From CAITZA01 sp937915285 (GTDB taxonomy: Bacteria; Desulfobacterota; Desulfomonilia; Desulfomonilales; Desulfomonilaceae): a stretch of DNA of 64,000 nt. The notes under the pieces were generated by a model. It ran no database searches. It saw nothing but the letters and a program-made list of their open reading frames with translations, and was not told the DNA's origin. Shown in pieces: positions 43,196 to 52,634 of the stretch. The first letter of the stretch is position 1, and each line of letters opens with the position of its first letter. The position numbers and the translations under genes are program-made. The DNA lies in the NCBI GenBank assembly GCA_036821825.1, contig DAISIV010000009.1:36433-100432 (forward strand), in the 5' to 3' direction.

Positions 43196-44515
43196 CTAAG
43201 TATCTTCACCTGTCTTGCCGAGCCTGTATGACAGGGCGCGTGCGTGAGCGGGAAAACCCTCGTATTCAGCCAACACCAGTGTCTTTGGGGCAAGTGATCT
43301 GAAACCTGCCTCATCGACAATCGAATAAGACATTTTCCTGGTGAAATCCCTGACTGAGAGCGCCGAGGCTGTTCTTGCAAAGCCGGATGTCGGCAAAATA
43401 GCGTTAGGTCCTATCGAGTAATTGGCCAGAGTCCCGGGTGTCCACCTACCGATCAGGACCTCACCGGCGGTCCTAATCTTTTCAAGCGCCGCCAGTGGGT
43501 CTTCAATAAGTAACTGAAGGTGTTCAGGCGCGAATCCGTTGATGAAGTCTATTGCGTCAGCCGAGTCTCTTGCCAAGGCCACGCCTCCACTTTCTCCAAG
43601 GACCGTCTGACAGAATTCCCGTCTCATTGGAGGCAGATCATCAATAAGTTCCTGGGCTATTCTGATACACTCCCTAGCCATTTTCTCGCTTGTAGTCACT
43701 AGATATGCCGATGAGTCCGGTCCATGCTCAGCCTCAATAAGCAGGTCAATTACCGCAAGCCTCGGTGAAACCGTCTCATCTGCGTATATCACGGCCTCAC
43801 TTGGACCGGCTTCCGGTCCGGTATCTATCTCGGTAGACAAGGCTTTTTTCGCTGCGAGCACGTAGCCTGATCCAGGGCCAACAATCTTGTCCACTCGGGC
43901 TATTGTTTCTGTTCCGTAAGCTAAGGCTGCGATAGCCTGAGGTCCCCCTACAGCATAGATTTCAGTCACGCCTATCAGGGTAGCTGCTGCAACCGTTACG
44001 GAATCTGCCAGGCCGTCAACATCAGGTGGGCTAACAGCGACAATCCTGCGAACTCCGGCCACAACAGCGGGGATTGCGGCCATCATCATCATCGAGGGAA
44101 ATGAGCCCTTACCACGAGGGACGTAAATACCTGCGGAATCAAGAGCTATTGTCTTTTCACCGGCAATGATTCCTGGCGATATTTCGGTCTCCATTTTTTC
44201 GGGGTCTTTTTGCAGTTCATGAAACTTCCTGATATTTCTGACTGATATCTCAATGGCCTCCCTCAACTCTGGAGAGAGTTTATCAACGGCCTGCTCCATG
44301 GAGTCTTGAGATATCCGAAAAGATTTTTTGCTCATATCAGCGCCGTCAAACTTTCTGGTGAATTCGACGAGCGCCCTGTCCCCTTCATCTTTAACTCGCT
44401 CAAGGATAGGGCTGATCTGCTTGGTCAGATCCTGAAAATCTACCTTAGTCCGACGGTAGAGTCTCCTTCTGCCACGGGGGCTCAATTCATCAAGTTTTAT
44501 AAAGTTTATCCTCAT
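43196..44515 (-). CDS. hisD: histidinol dehydrogenase
   Basis: A 439-residue HisD with VPRGKGSFPSMMMMAAIPA near residue 130, GPSEAVIYADE near 235, LIEAEHGPDSSAYLVT near 255 and NYSIGPNAILPTSGFART near 385. It performs the last two steps of histidine synthesis, histidinol to histidine with 2 NAD and a zinc ion. The ATG at 44515 has GGAG 9 bases upstream, and the alternative TTG three codons earlier is weaker. It is an orphan his gene, linked here to moaC (20-base gap) instead of to the other his genes. Confidence 0.95.
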   Translation of the reverse strand: MRINFIKLDELSPRGRRRLYRRTKVDFQDLTKQISPILERVKDEGDRALVEFTRKFDGADMSKKSFRISQDSMEQAVDKLSPELREAIEISVRNIRKFHELQKDPEKMETEISPGIIAGEKTIALDSAGIYVPRGKGSFPSMMMMAAIPAVVAGVRRIVAVSPPDVDGLADSVTVAAATLIGVTEIYAVGGPQAIAALAYGTETIARVDKIVGPGSGYVLAAKKALSTEIDTGPEAGPSEAVIYADETVSPRLAVIDLLIEAEHGPDSSAYLVTTSEKMARECIRIAQELIDDLPPMRREFCQTVLGESGGVALARDSADAIDFINGFAPEHLQLLIEDPLAALEKIRTAGEVLIGRWTPGTLANYSIGPNAILPTSGFARTASALSVRDFTRKMSYSIVDEAGFRSLAPKTLVLAEYEGFPAHARALSYRLGKTGEDT

Positions 44516-44664
44516 ATGCGACAACTCCAGACCATGTCATTTTTTACCTTGAAGCGTTAAATTTATCTAGTTGTTTTAAGTAGCGCTAAACACCTTGCCG
44601 GTTATTTTATTTGGCGAGGAAATAATATATCATGAAGCTGCAGTTTTTACTGAAATGCTGAAAG

Positions 44665-45573
44665 GTGTTTTCTGAGGATATGGATAAAGACTTTAACAAG
44701 GCCGACTGGGAATTCTTTGTTGTTGCCCTAAAAGAAGAAGCTAGAGATGTTTTGTGGTCCGTCCAACTGGACCTCGACCCTGATACCCTTATAAAAAGCG
44801 CGTTGGAGGATCTGCAGGCCCTTGCGCCCAGATCTGAAGGCTATGAAACAAGATCTCGTGACGAGATATGGAATGATGTCAGAGCTAGGCTCTTGCAGGC
44901 CGCATATGCGCTCAGGCCTCACTGCATACGATGCGGGACGTGTTGTGAAAAAGGCAGCCCGACCCTCCTGAAACAGGACACCGAATTATTTGTGACAGGT
45001 GTGCTCACCCCTTCAGACGTTTTCACCATCAGATCGGGAGAACAGGTTTACATTCCTGAGACTGAACAAACAGTTCCATCCCAGACGGAACTCATCAAGA
45101 TCAAGGAGACCAGTGACTCACGTAGTTGCATGTTCCTGGACACATCCAGCAAGAGTTGCAGGATTTATGGATCGAGGCCGGAGCAATGCAGGCGCCAGGA
45201 GTGCTGGAACCCCAAACAAACACTACAGCAGGATGACAGGACTCTAACACGAAAGGATTTGCTGGAAGCGACGGGAGATTTGTGGTCAATCATTGAAAGG
45301 CATGAAGACAGGTGTTCCCATGATGAGTTCACCAGAGAGATAGCCAGGCTGTCTGCTACCAAAGGCCAAACTGTTGATGATTTGCTTAATATGCTTGCAT
45401 TTGACCACCATGTTCGTGATTTTGTCAGAACCAACCTGGGAGTAGATGAAAAATTTCTCAACTTTTTTTTCGGCAGACCGCTGAGTCAAGATCTGTTTTA
45501 TTATGGATTAAGCCTGGAAGAAAACGAGGACGGGACATTTTTTCTGACAACGGCGCAACAAGAGGATTCCTGA
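44665..45573 (+). CDS. YkgJ-family cysteine-cluster protein
   Basis: A protein of about 300 residues with the YkgJ/Fli-B-like metal-binding set. It has CIRCGTCCEKGSPTLLKQD near residue 90 (CxxCxxCC form), SCMFLDTSSKSCRIYGSRPEQCR near 152-172, and a further Cys in RQECW. These cysteines probably hold zinc or an Fe-S centre. The flanking helical regions are not recognised. The start is unclear: GTG at 44665 or ATG at 44680, each with an imperfectly spaced purine-rich site. It is divergent from hisD and alone. The biochemical role of the family is largely unknown. Confidence 0.75.
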   Translation: MFSEDMDKDFNKADWEFFVVALKEEARDVLWSVQLDLDPDTLIKSALEDLQALAPRSEGYETRSRDEIWNDVRARLLQAAYALRPHCIRCGTCCEKGSPTLLKQDTELFVTGVLTPSDVFTIRSGEQVYIPETEQTVPSQTELIKIKETSDSRSCMFLDTSSKSCRIYGSRPEQCRRQECWNPKQTLQQDDRTLTRKDLLEATGDLWSIIERHEDRCSHDEFTREIARLSATKGQTVDDLLNMLAFDHHVRDFVRTNLGVDEKFLNFFFGRPLSQDLFYYGLSLEENEDGTFFLTTAQQEDS

Positions 45574-45616
45574 CAGGGATGTCTCGCATCGTCATGGGGG
45601 CGCCTTCGTCAACGGC

Positions 45617-47197
45617 TCAATAGTCCTTGTAGAATAGAGATCTGGGGCCTAGTCTGCGAGGTTTCTCAGGATCAAACCCTGCGCATCTGTAAATGAATAT
45701 TTCGCGCACGGATTCTCCGTGATACATCACCTTGAATTCCGGCAAGGGTTCTACCGAACGAAAATTTTCATAAATTGTAGTGAATGCATCAGAAGAGGGC
45801 ACAAGTTTTCTTGGTGAAACGAATATAATGTCTCGACCTTTGAGGTCATCAAAAGACGGATTCCAGACATCGAACTGAGTTGGACGGCCCCATGGGGCCA
45901 GGTACCTAACTCTGGGTTGTCCGGGTATGTTAAATTCAAGCAGGGCGCATAGTTGATAACTGTCGGCTGCTATTACCTCATGTTCCCTTGCCAGGTTGCC
46001 GACATGTGCGCCCAAGGCGTTCCATCCCCTTGTCTCCCATATTATCCGGTCTTCCTTTGCAAATGATCTCTCAAGAGATGCCGGCAACAACCCTACCCAT
46101 GCGTGAGCCGCAACCAGGCAAAATATGGACACCGACGAAACGACCGTCCACCGCACGAATCTGGGCCCCCAGGGCTTCCCGAACCAGTTCAGGGCCCTAG
46201 TCCCATCGCTGTAGAAACTCCAGACCGCAAGAACACATGGACCAACATAACCGGGTATGCTCCAGTTCGCCTCCACATGACCGCGAAAGGATTGAACAGA
46301 AAAAATCAGGAGCGGCAACCCGAAAGAAAGACAGAGCGCCTGACCTCCATCGGGTTTGCGGATGTTGTGATAAAGAGAACAGGCCATCGCTGCCACTACA
46401 CATACATACATCAGAGGTGAAACAAGGAGAAACTGTGAGAGGTTGAACCCAAAACCATCGGCAATTTTTCTGGAAAGCCCCGTGTATCCCGTCCCTATGA
46501 AAAGTATGTGGTTTAATGAGGCCCAATCGTGAACCCAGTTCCAGTAAATTATCGGAAGGGTAAAAAGCAGAGCTAGTCCTGCGCTTAACCAGGGAGTTCG
46601 CGTCAATAAAAGGGATCTGGTTTCCTTGCGCCAAATCATGAATACAAAGACGCAGGCAAGAGTCAAAATGCCGGTATATTTGCTTAGAATTGAAAAACCT
46701 ATGGCCACGCCCGACAGGTACAGGTATTTGTTCTCTCTGTGACGAAGATACATGGTCAAAAACCACATCGTCAGAATAGTAAAGAAAACCAGAATATTGT
46801 CATGAATGGCCGCCGATGCCCCGAGTAGGGATACCGGAGTGATGTTGAAAACGAGCGTCGTGATCAAAGCCAAACGCACTGACCCGAATATATTCAGACT
46901 GCAAAAATAAATCAGCCCGGAACTCAGGACAGACAATACCAGGAACGGGAAACGGACCGAAAACGGTGTTGACTGGCCAAACAACTCCGTGGACAACCTG
47001 ATCAGGTAAGCGACCATTCCCGAATTGTCGAAATAGGACCAGTCCAGTCGCCTGGACCATGCCCAGTAGCTGCACTCGTCCGGGATGAGGTTCACATAAG
47101 CGCTCAAAATGAAACGAAAGGCGAAAACTATGGCCAGCCCCGCCAGTATTGGAATGTTACCCTGCGCTATTACCTGATCTTGGCCTGTGCGTGTCAT
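45617..47197 (-). CDS. family 39 (ArnT/PMT-like) membrane glycosyltransferase
   Basis: A 526-residue polytopic protein with 10-12 predicted helices in the first 380 residues and a soluble C-terminal domain. The first extracytoplasmic loop has the GT-C signature LIPDECSYWAWSRRLDWSYF near residue 40 (acidic pair plus aromatic), as in ArnT and PMT_2 proteins. It would move a sugar from a polyprenyl phosphate to a lipid or protein on the outer face of the membrane. Donor and acceptor are not deducible. It follows the cation-efflux gene on the same strand after 91 bases. Its start has only a weak ribosome site. Confidence 0.85.
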   Translation of the reverse strand: MTRTGQDQVIAQGNIPILAGLAIVFAFRFILSAYVNLIPDECSYWAWSRRLDWSYFDNSGMVAYLIRLSTELFGQSTPFSVRFPFLVLSVLSSGLIYFCSLNIFGSVRLALITTLVFNITPVSLLGASAAIHDNILVFFTILTMWFLTMYLRHRENKYLYLSGVAIGFSILSKYTGILTLACVFVFMIWRKETRSLLLTRTPWLSAGLALLFTLPIIYWNWVHDWASLNHILFIGTGYTGLSRKIADGFGFNLSQFLLVSPLMYVCVVAAMACSLYHNIRKPDGGQALCLSFGLPLLIFSVQSFRGHVEANWSIPGYVGPCVLAVWSFYSDGTRALNWFGKPWGPRFVRWTVVSSVSIFCLVAAHAWVGLLPASLERSFAKEDRIIWETRGWNALGAHVGNLAREHEVIAADSYQLCALLEFNIPGQPRVRYLAPWGRPTQFDVWNPSFDDLKGRDIIFVSPRKLVPSSDAFTTIYENFRSVEPLPEFKVMYHGESVREIFIYRCAGFDPEKPRRLGPRSLFYKDY

Positions 47198-47288
47198 GAT
47201 TTAAGGGGTTATCTCTTTTCGGGGGCAATATGCGGGGCCCTGCAAATGTGTCGTCTGATCATTTTATCCAACCAGAAATTCCGAATTG

Positions 47289-48224
47289 TCACATTGATGA
47301 GCATGCCGTGCCAGGTCTGCATTTTTTATGAATGGTCTCCCGCCGCAAATCGTGAGTTGACTCTATCTGAATTGTGGTGTGAATTACTTTCAGCCTGTTG
47401 CGCAAGACCGAATTAATGCTGTCAAGGACCTCTCCTGGGTTCAGGCTGTCATCTGATAGCACCACATGCGCTGAGAGGTGGACCTCCGTTCCGGCTATGC
47501 GCCACACATGCAAATCGTATACGCAGCATACACCTGGGACTGCAACCAATTCTGATTCTATTTTTGCGACATCATAGCCCTCAGGAACTCCCTCCATCAA
47601 AATGTGGAACGATTCCGTTATGAGACCCCATGAGGAATATATGATCAGGATGCCTATAAACACGCTGATCAGCGGGTCTACCCAGTATTGGCCGGTCAGT
47701 ATTATTATCAGTCCGGCTGCCACCGCTCCAAGAGATCCAAGCGCATCCGAGATCACATGCAGAAAGGCTCCCCGGATGTTGATGCTATCTTTTGCGCTCC
47801 CGAAAAGCAGCCCTGCCATGACTAGATTGATTATCAACCCAAAGAGCGCCACCAGAAGCATGCCACGTCCCTGAACAGCAACCGGGTGATACAGCCTTTG
47901 GGCAGCCTCGTAAAATATGATTCCAACTATCAGCCACAATGCCAGGCCATTGAACAGCGCTGCCAGTATCTCCGTCCTCTTGAAACCAAACGTATGGGTG
48001 TCACTCGGCCTTTTCCGTCCTATTCTTATGGCCAGCCAGGACAATCCTAACGCCAGTGCGTCCGAAAGCATGTGACCAGAGTCTGCCAGCAGCGCCAGCG
48101 AATTGAAGATCCAGCCGCCTACGGCTTCAGCAAACATGTAAAGAACGGTCAGACCGAATGCTATCGCAAGTCGTCCTTCGCTACGCTCGAGATCTGGATT
48201 GTGGTGGTGAGTGTCAGTGTTCAT
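47289..48224 (-). CDS. cation diffusion facilitator (zinc/cobalt efflux, CzcD-like)
   Basis: A 311-residue CDF transporter with a His-rich N-terminus (TDTHHHN), six membrane helices and the two metal sites ALLADSGHMLSDAL (helix 2, about residue 47) and HVISDALGSLGAV (helix 5, about 155). The HxxxD motifs place it in the zinc-CDF group. The cytosolic C-terminal domain (about 210-295) contains further His and Cys residues. It would export Zn2+ or related ions against protons. It is divergent from the WYL regulator, with a 285-base gap. Confidence 0.92.
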   Translation of the reverse strand: MNTDTHHHNPDLERSEGRLAIAFGLTVLYMFAEAVGGWIFNSLALLADSGHMLSDALALGLSWLAIRIGRKRPSDTHTFGFKRTEILAALFNGLALWLIVGIIFYEAAQRLYHPVAVQGRGMLLVALFGLIINLVMAGLLFGSAKDSINIRGAFLHVISDALGSLGAVAAGLIIILTGQYWVDPLISVFIGILIIYSSWGLITESFHILMEGVPEGYDVAKIESELVAVPGVCCVYDLHVWRIAGTEVHLSAHVVLSDDSLNPGEVLDSINSVLRNRLKVIHTTIQIESTHDLRRETIHKKCRPGTACSSM

Positions 48225-48509
48225 CCGTTGTGGTCATTTCCGCATGAGTGTCATGAAGTCCGTGAATTGAAGCGCTGTCAGGCCTGAAACCGATCGCCAT
48301 AATACATGCGTCACGCAATGGTTGCAAATTAATCAGGATTCACTGGAGCGCCATGTTACTAACAGACGCCTGCTTTTTGTTAATAGGTTGTAAGTTAGTG
48401 CGGGACGTATGAGGACATCATTATTTGTTTACATTCGGATTATGTTCATGTTAGAGTAAGTTCAGGCTAATTGATAAACTTTTATTTATTATGGAGTGGG
48501 GTGTTCGCC

Positions 48510-49526
48510 ATGCGTGGAGATCAGATGTCCCGTCAGTGGAGGATTATCAAATTGATCGAGACTCACGCTAATGGTATTGGCGCGTCCGAACTTGCTGAAC
48601 AGGTGGGGGCGCCAATCCGTACGCTGTACCGAGATCTTGATGCCATCCAACGTGGAGGTTTTCCTGTATTTGTTGAAAAGAAAGGCAAGTTTTCCTACTG
48701 GAAAATGGTTGACACTTTCAAAAAATTGCTGCCATTGCCTCTCACTGCTACAGAACTGATGGCTTTACACACTAGCCGTGACCTTTTGAAAGTTTTCAAC
48801 GGTACCATTTTTCAGGAGAGCATGGAGTCGCTTTCAGGAAAAGTCAGGGCTCTATTGAAGCCAGAGACCATCGATTTTGTGGATGGAGTTTCTACCACGG
48901 TTAGAATCGACTTTGGTCCGACCCGTAGCCTTTTGGGGCTAGCAGATACTATCAACCAACTCAGTGAGGCTACGATATCAAAGAAACGAGTCAAGATTGA
49001 ATACAAAGCCGTGTCTACAGGGTCACAAACGCTTCGAAAAGTGGACCCTTACCGTGTCTGGGTCATGAATGGCAGTTTTTATCTCATAGGGTACTGTCAC
49101 AAGAGAAAAGATCTGAGAACTTTCTCTCTTGATCGAATTCACAAAATGACAGTTCTCGACGAGGGATTCAAGGTCCCAAAGAAACTTGACATTGATGAAT
49201 ACTTGAAATCGGCCTTCCGTGTCATGACCGGCGATCCGCAGAATGTCGTGGTTAGGGTCGCCTCCAGAGCCGCCCATGTGGTTCGTGAAAGAATCTGGCA
49301 TGCCACCCAGAAGATAGAGGACCATCCTGATGGATCAGTAACGCTGTCCATTAAGGTTCCCATAAATTTCGAAATCATATCGTGGATTCTCGGTTTTGGC
49401 GCGGCAGCGGAAGTTATTGAACCTTCGTCCTTGCGGGACAGGATTTTGAGCGAGCATGAGAAAGCCGCGATGAATTATGAGAATCTCTCGAAGAAAACTG
49501 TGAAGGCTCGAAGGCAAACCCAATAA
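48510..49526 (+). CDS. WYL-domain transcriptional regulator (HTH_11 type)
   Basis: A 338-residue regulator with an N-terminal winged HTH (QWRIIKLIETHANGIGASELAEQVG... TLYRDLDAIQRGGFPV, residues about 8-58). A WYL sensor domain follows near 165-235 (VDPYRVWVMNGSFYLIGYCH, TFSLDRIHKM), then the WCX C-terminal part. Such proteins sense nucleic acid or nucleotide ligands and often control stress or defence genes. No defence cassette is adjacent. The ATG at 48510 is preceded by GGAG/GGGG sites, while the frame from TTG 48471 adds a hydrophobic lead without support. Confidence 0.88.
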   Translation: MRGDQMSRQWRIIKLIETHANGIGASELAEQVGAPIRTLYRDLDAIQRGGFPVFVEKKGKFSYWKMVDTFKKLLPLPLTATELMALHTSRDLLKVFNGTIFQESMESLSGKVRALLKPETIDFVDGVSTTVRIDFGPTRSLLGLADTINQLSEATISKKRVKIEYKAVSTGSQTLRKVDPYRVWVMNGSFYLIGYCHKRKDLRTFSLDRIHKMTVLDEGFKVPKKLDIDEYLKSAFRVMTGDPQNVVVRVASRAAHVVRERIWHATQKIEDHPDGSVTLSIKVPINFEIISWILGFGAAAEVIEPSSLRDRILSEHEKAAMNYENLSKKTVKARRQTQ

Positions 49527-49976
49527 TTCCATCAAGGACCTGATTGGGTCGCTGACTTTGCTTCTCAGACATATTTGGTTATCGATTCTTCGTTTAAGAA
49601 TTCCTGCTTACGCCTGGCGGGATTCTGCAGGACACGTCTGTGTCATGAATTACCGGCTGCCCGCTGGCTACTGACGCAACTACTTGCTGTAGCGCGGCCT
49701 CAAGCCTTCCATCCGCGCGAACCACACATTTCTTGATAAAGCTACAGTAAAATGCTATGGATACGTTCTATTTCCGGATGCTTTTCGGTTTCCTGTCATG
49801 CCATGACCGTTGATGGAGAAGGTCGGCCCAGGGTTTAAGAGCATTCTGCGCCCAATGAAAAAAAGCTTTTCTGCTACCGATGTCTGTCGCTGGTCAGGTC
49901 GTCCGGATTATCAACAGAAATATTTGTAAAAGGACTGCGGTTTACAAAATAACTGACAGAGTTGGTCGGAGGCTGG
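49527..49976. other. 450-base gap without a confident gene
   Basis: No recognisable gene or RNA. On the minus strand one frame is open from about 49767 to a TAA at 49594 and reads like a coding tail (LEAALQQVVASVASGQPV, then CRIPPG), but it has only a GTG start and no ribosome site. It may be a decayed gene fragment. The rest appears to be leader sequence for the SulP gene. Confidence 0.4.
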
Positions 49977-51851
49977 ATGCGTCAGGAAGAAACTTTTTCG
50001 GACAGGGTTCGTAACTACTTTCCTATAGTTGACTGGTTGCCTGCATATCGTAAGGAATGGTTTCGGGCCGATCTCATGGCAGGCGCTACCCTGGCTGCTT
50101 TCACGATCCCTGAAGCTATAGCGTACGCCGAGCTTGCAGGAATGCCCCCACAGGCCGGATTGTACGCCTCAATAGCGGCCCCAATCCTTTACATGTTGCT
50201 GGGGACTTCTCGACAGCTTGTCATGGGGCCCACATCTGCCGTCTCAATTCTAGTCGCCTCTGCTCTGGCTGGACTTACAGTCGACTCTCCGGCCCAATAC
50301 GCCGCTCTGGCGGCTCTGATTTCAGTGCTTGTAGGGGTAATAGCGCTGATTGCCTACGCTTTGAGGCTGGGCGCCCTGATGAATTTCATTTCAGAGTCTG
50401 TTCTGATTGGATTCTCGACCGGAGCCGCCCTATACATAGCTGGGTCTCAACTTGGGAAACTGTTTGGAATTCATGGCGCTCAGGGCCAGTTCCTTGAGCG
50501 TGTTACCTTCATAATTGAAAACATCCATCTGACCAATATTTGGGCATTGGCTTTCGGAGGCCTGGGCATAGCTATACTGGTAGTCGGAGAACACTTCAAA
50601 CCCAAGCTGCCCTGGCCTTTGATGGTTGTTCTGGGCTCAATCGGAGTGGTCACTTTGGTTGGTGCAAAGTCCCTGGGCATAGATGTGGTTGGTGCAATTC
50701 CAGGCGGGCTTCCCAACCTTACCATTCCGCCAGTATTTCTTCCTGACGCCCGGGAAGTCATACGTGGCGCAGTTGCTGTTTTTGTGCTTGCCTATGTCGA
50801 GGGAATGAGTATGGCGCGAGCATTTGCGTCCAAGAACGGATATGAGGTAAACCCCAACCAGGAACTGCTAGCGCTGGGTTTCGCAAGCATAGGAACAGGT
50901 CTGACCCAGTCATATCCTGTGGCCGGGAGTTTCTCTCGTAGCGCATTAAATGACCAGTCTGGGGCAAAAACTCAACTTGCTGGAGGATTCAGCGCTTTGC
51001 TGATCGCCGGAGTGGTAATGTTCCTTACCGGGTTATTTGCCAGACTCCCTGAACCCATTCTGGCCGCCGTGGTAATAGTGGCCATAAGGGGATTATTCAA
51101 ATGGCGACAGCTTGCCGGTCTCTTCGAGCTGCGAACCCCTGAGTTCTGGACGGCAATGGGCGCCCTGATAGGAGTGCTCGTCCTCGGCATTCTCGACGGC
51201 GTTGTTATAGGAGCATTGCTATCCCTTTTACTGGTCATAGTACGAACCTCTCAGCCCCACATCAGTATCATGGGCAGGGTCCCGGGACAGCCGCAGTTCT
51301 CATCAGTTCAAGAAAATCCCGAAAATATAACCATTCCGGGCATGCTGATAATCAAAGCCGACACTGGCATATTCTACGCAAACGCCTCCTCATACAAAAA
51401 CCGCATCCTGTCTCTGATTCATGACAGCCCGTCCCCCGTCCTTGCAGTGGTGTTTGACCTTGAAATGACCCGAGACCTCGATCTGGCGGGAGCTGAAATG
51501 CTAGCGGAACTCAACGAAGAACTCAGTAAAAGGGGGATCAGTCTTAGATTGAGCAGGGTCCAGGCTCCGGCGTTTTCCCTGATGGATCGGCTTGGGATAG
51601 CAGATAAAATCGGACGTGAGAATTTCCATCCAAGGACCCTTTTCGCTGTTTCACATTACCTGACAGAGGAAGGTTTGAGCAAACGTAGTTCCTCCGACAT
51701 ATTGCCGGATATGGTCAAGTGTGTTCATGAAATGGTTTGTGACCGCGTGGATGTGGTAGATGGTGATGAGCGAACGAAGCTATTGACAATAAGAGTCCAG
51801 TTTGAAACGATTCTCAGAGAATTGAAAGAATTGACAGAGAAAAAGCCCTAG
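49977..51851 (+). CDS. SulP-family anion transporter with STAS domain
   Basis: A 624-residue SLC26/SulP protein. About 430 residues of membrane domain include the signature IPEAIAYAELAGMPPQAGLYAS near residue 45 and MGPTSAVSILVASALAG near 85. A linker and a C-terminal STAS domain (about 455-560, with the DLEMTRDLDLAGAEML loop) follow, then a 60-residue helical extension. It carries sulfate, bicarbonate or related anions. The ATG at 49977 is preceded by GGAGG. The extra tail is slightly longer than usual. No sulfate-assimilation genes are adjacent, so the substrate is open. Confidence 0.93.
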   Translation: MRQEETFSDRVRNYFPIVDWLPAYRKEWFRADLMAGATLAAFTIPEAIAYAELAGMPPQAGLYASIAAPILYMLLGTSRQLVMGPTSAVSILVASALAGLTVDSPAQYAALAALISVLVGVIALIAYALRLGALMNFISESVLIGFSTGAALYIAGSQLGKLFGIHGAQGQFLERVTFIIENIHLTNIWALAFGGLGIAILVVGEHFKPKLPWPLMVVLGSIGVVTLVGAKSLGIDVVGAIPGGLPNLTIPPVFLPDAREVIRGAVAVFVLAYVEGMSMARAFASKNGYEVNPNQELLALGFASIGTGLTQSYPVAGSFSRSALNDQSGAKTQLAGGFSALLIAGVVMFLTGLFARLPEPILAAVVIVAIRGLFKWRQLAGLFELRTPEFWTAMGALIGVLVLGILDGVVIGALLSLLLVIVRTSQPHISIMGRVPGQPQFSSVQENPENITIPGMLIIKADTGIFYANASSYKNRILSLIHDSPSPVLAVVFDLEMTRDLDLAGAEMLAELNEELSKRGISLRLSRVQAPAFSLMDRLGIADKIGRENFHPRTLFAVSHYLTEEGLSKRSSSDILPDMVKCVHEMVCDRVDVVDGDERTKLLTIRVQFETILRELKELTEKKP

Positions 51852-52178
51852 ATGTGTCATCCTTTCAGGGAACTGGTTGAACCCACATCGGGCGTGTCCC
51901 ATGATTTCTCTTTATGATCTGATTCCGACGACCATCATTGACCGTTGGGCTGAAAATATTTCGATTAGTTTCCATTTGCTACCATTCCAGCGACAATAGT
52001 ATTATTAGGGTCCGATTGATAAAAGATGGGGATTGAACGTTTAAGCGGATGAACTATTGCGATAGATGGATCTACACGTAACATCGATCTGTCTTATGAA
52101 TATTGAAGTGATGAAGCTAACGCCAATAGACTAACTGTCTTTGCCACAAAAATTCTTTTCCAAAGGGGGATTCTGCAA
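51852..52178. other. 327-base intergenic region upstream of iorA-like gene
   Basis: I see no gene, RNA or strong promoter here. A GGGGG ribosome site near its end serves the next gene. Confidence 0.4.
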
Positions 52179-52634
52179 ATGCTGGAATTATTCATTAACG
52201 GAACCAGGCATAAGGTGGACGTGGAACCTACCGCCAACCTGCTGTGGGTGATTAGGGAGAACCTAAGACTTTCAGGGACAAAATATGGATGCGGAGAGGG
52301 ATCTTGCGGGTCCTGCACGGTACTTGTTGACGGTGAATCCAGGCGCTCCTGTCAGTTGAATGTCGGCGAGGTCCAGGGAAAGGCCGTCACCACGATCGAG
52401 GGAATATCCCCTGACCATCCTTTGAAGCAGGCCTGGCTTTCCGAGGAAGTATCTCAGTGTGGGTATTGTCAGCCGGCCCAGATCCTGGAAGCAGTGGCCA
52501 TGCTCGATAGGAATCCCAAACCGACAACTGAGCAGATTGTTCAATCAATGGACGGAGTACTCTGCAGGTGCGGAACCTACCCCCGCATCCTGAAGGCCAT
52601 CCAGAAAGTGGTTAGCGCTGGGGGGCCCAAATGA
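52179..52634 (+). CDS. [2Fe-2S] subunit of molybdenum hydroxylase (IorA-like)
   Basis: A 151-residue xanthine-oxidase-family small subunit. The plant-type [2Fe-2S] motif CGEGSCGSCTVLVDG lies near residue 43, and the second C-terminal cluster has CGYCQPAQI near 98 and CRCGTY near 130. This is the isoquinoline 1-oxidoreductase alpha layout. It accepts electrons from the molybdenum subunit encoded next, which overlaps by 4 bases (ATGA). An AAAGGGGG site precedes the ATG. Substrate may be an aldehyde or N-heterocycle. No FAD subunit gene is present, as in IorAB-type two-subunit enzymes. Confidence 0.92.
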   Translation: MLELFINGTRHKVDVEPTANLLWVIRENLRLSGTKYGCGEGSCGSCTVLVDGESRRSCQLNVGEVQGKAVTTIEGISPDHPLKQAWLSEEVSQCGYCQPAQILEAVAMLDRNPKPTTEQIVQSMDGVLCRCGTYPRILKAIQKVVSAGGPK

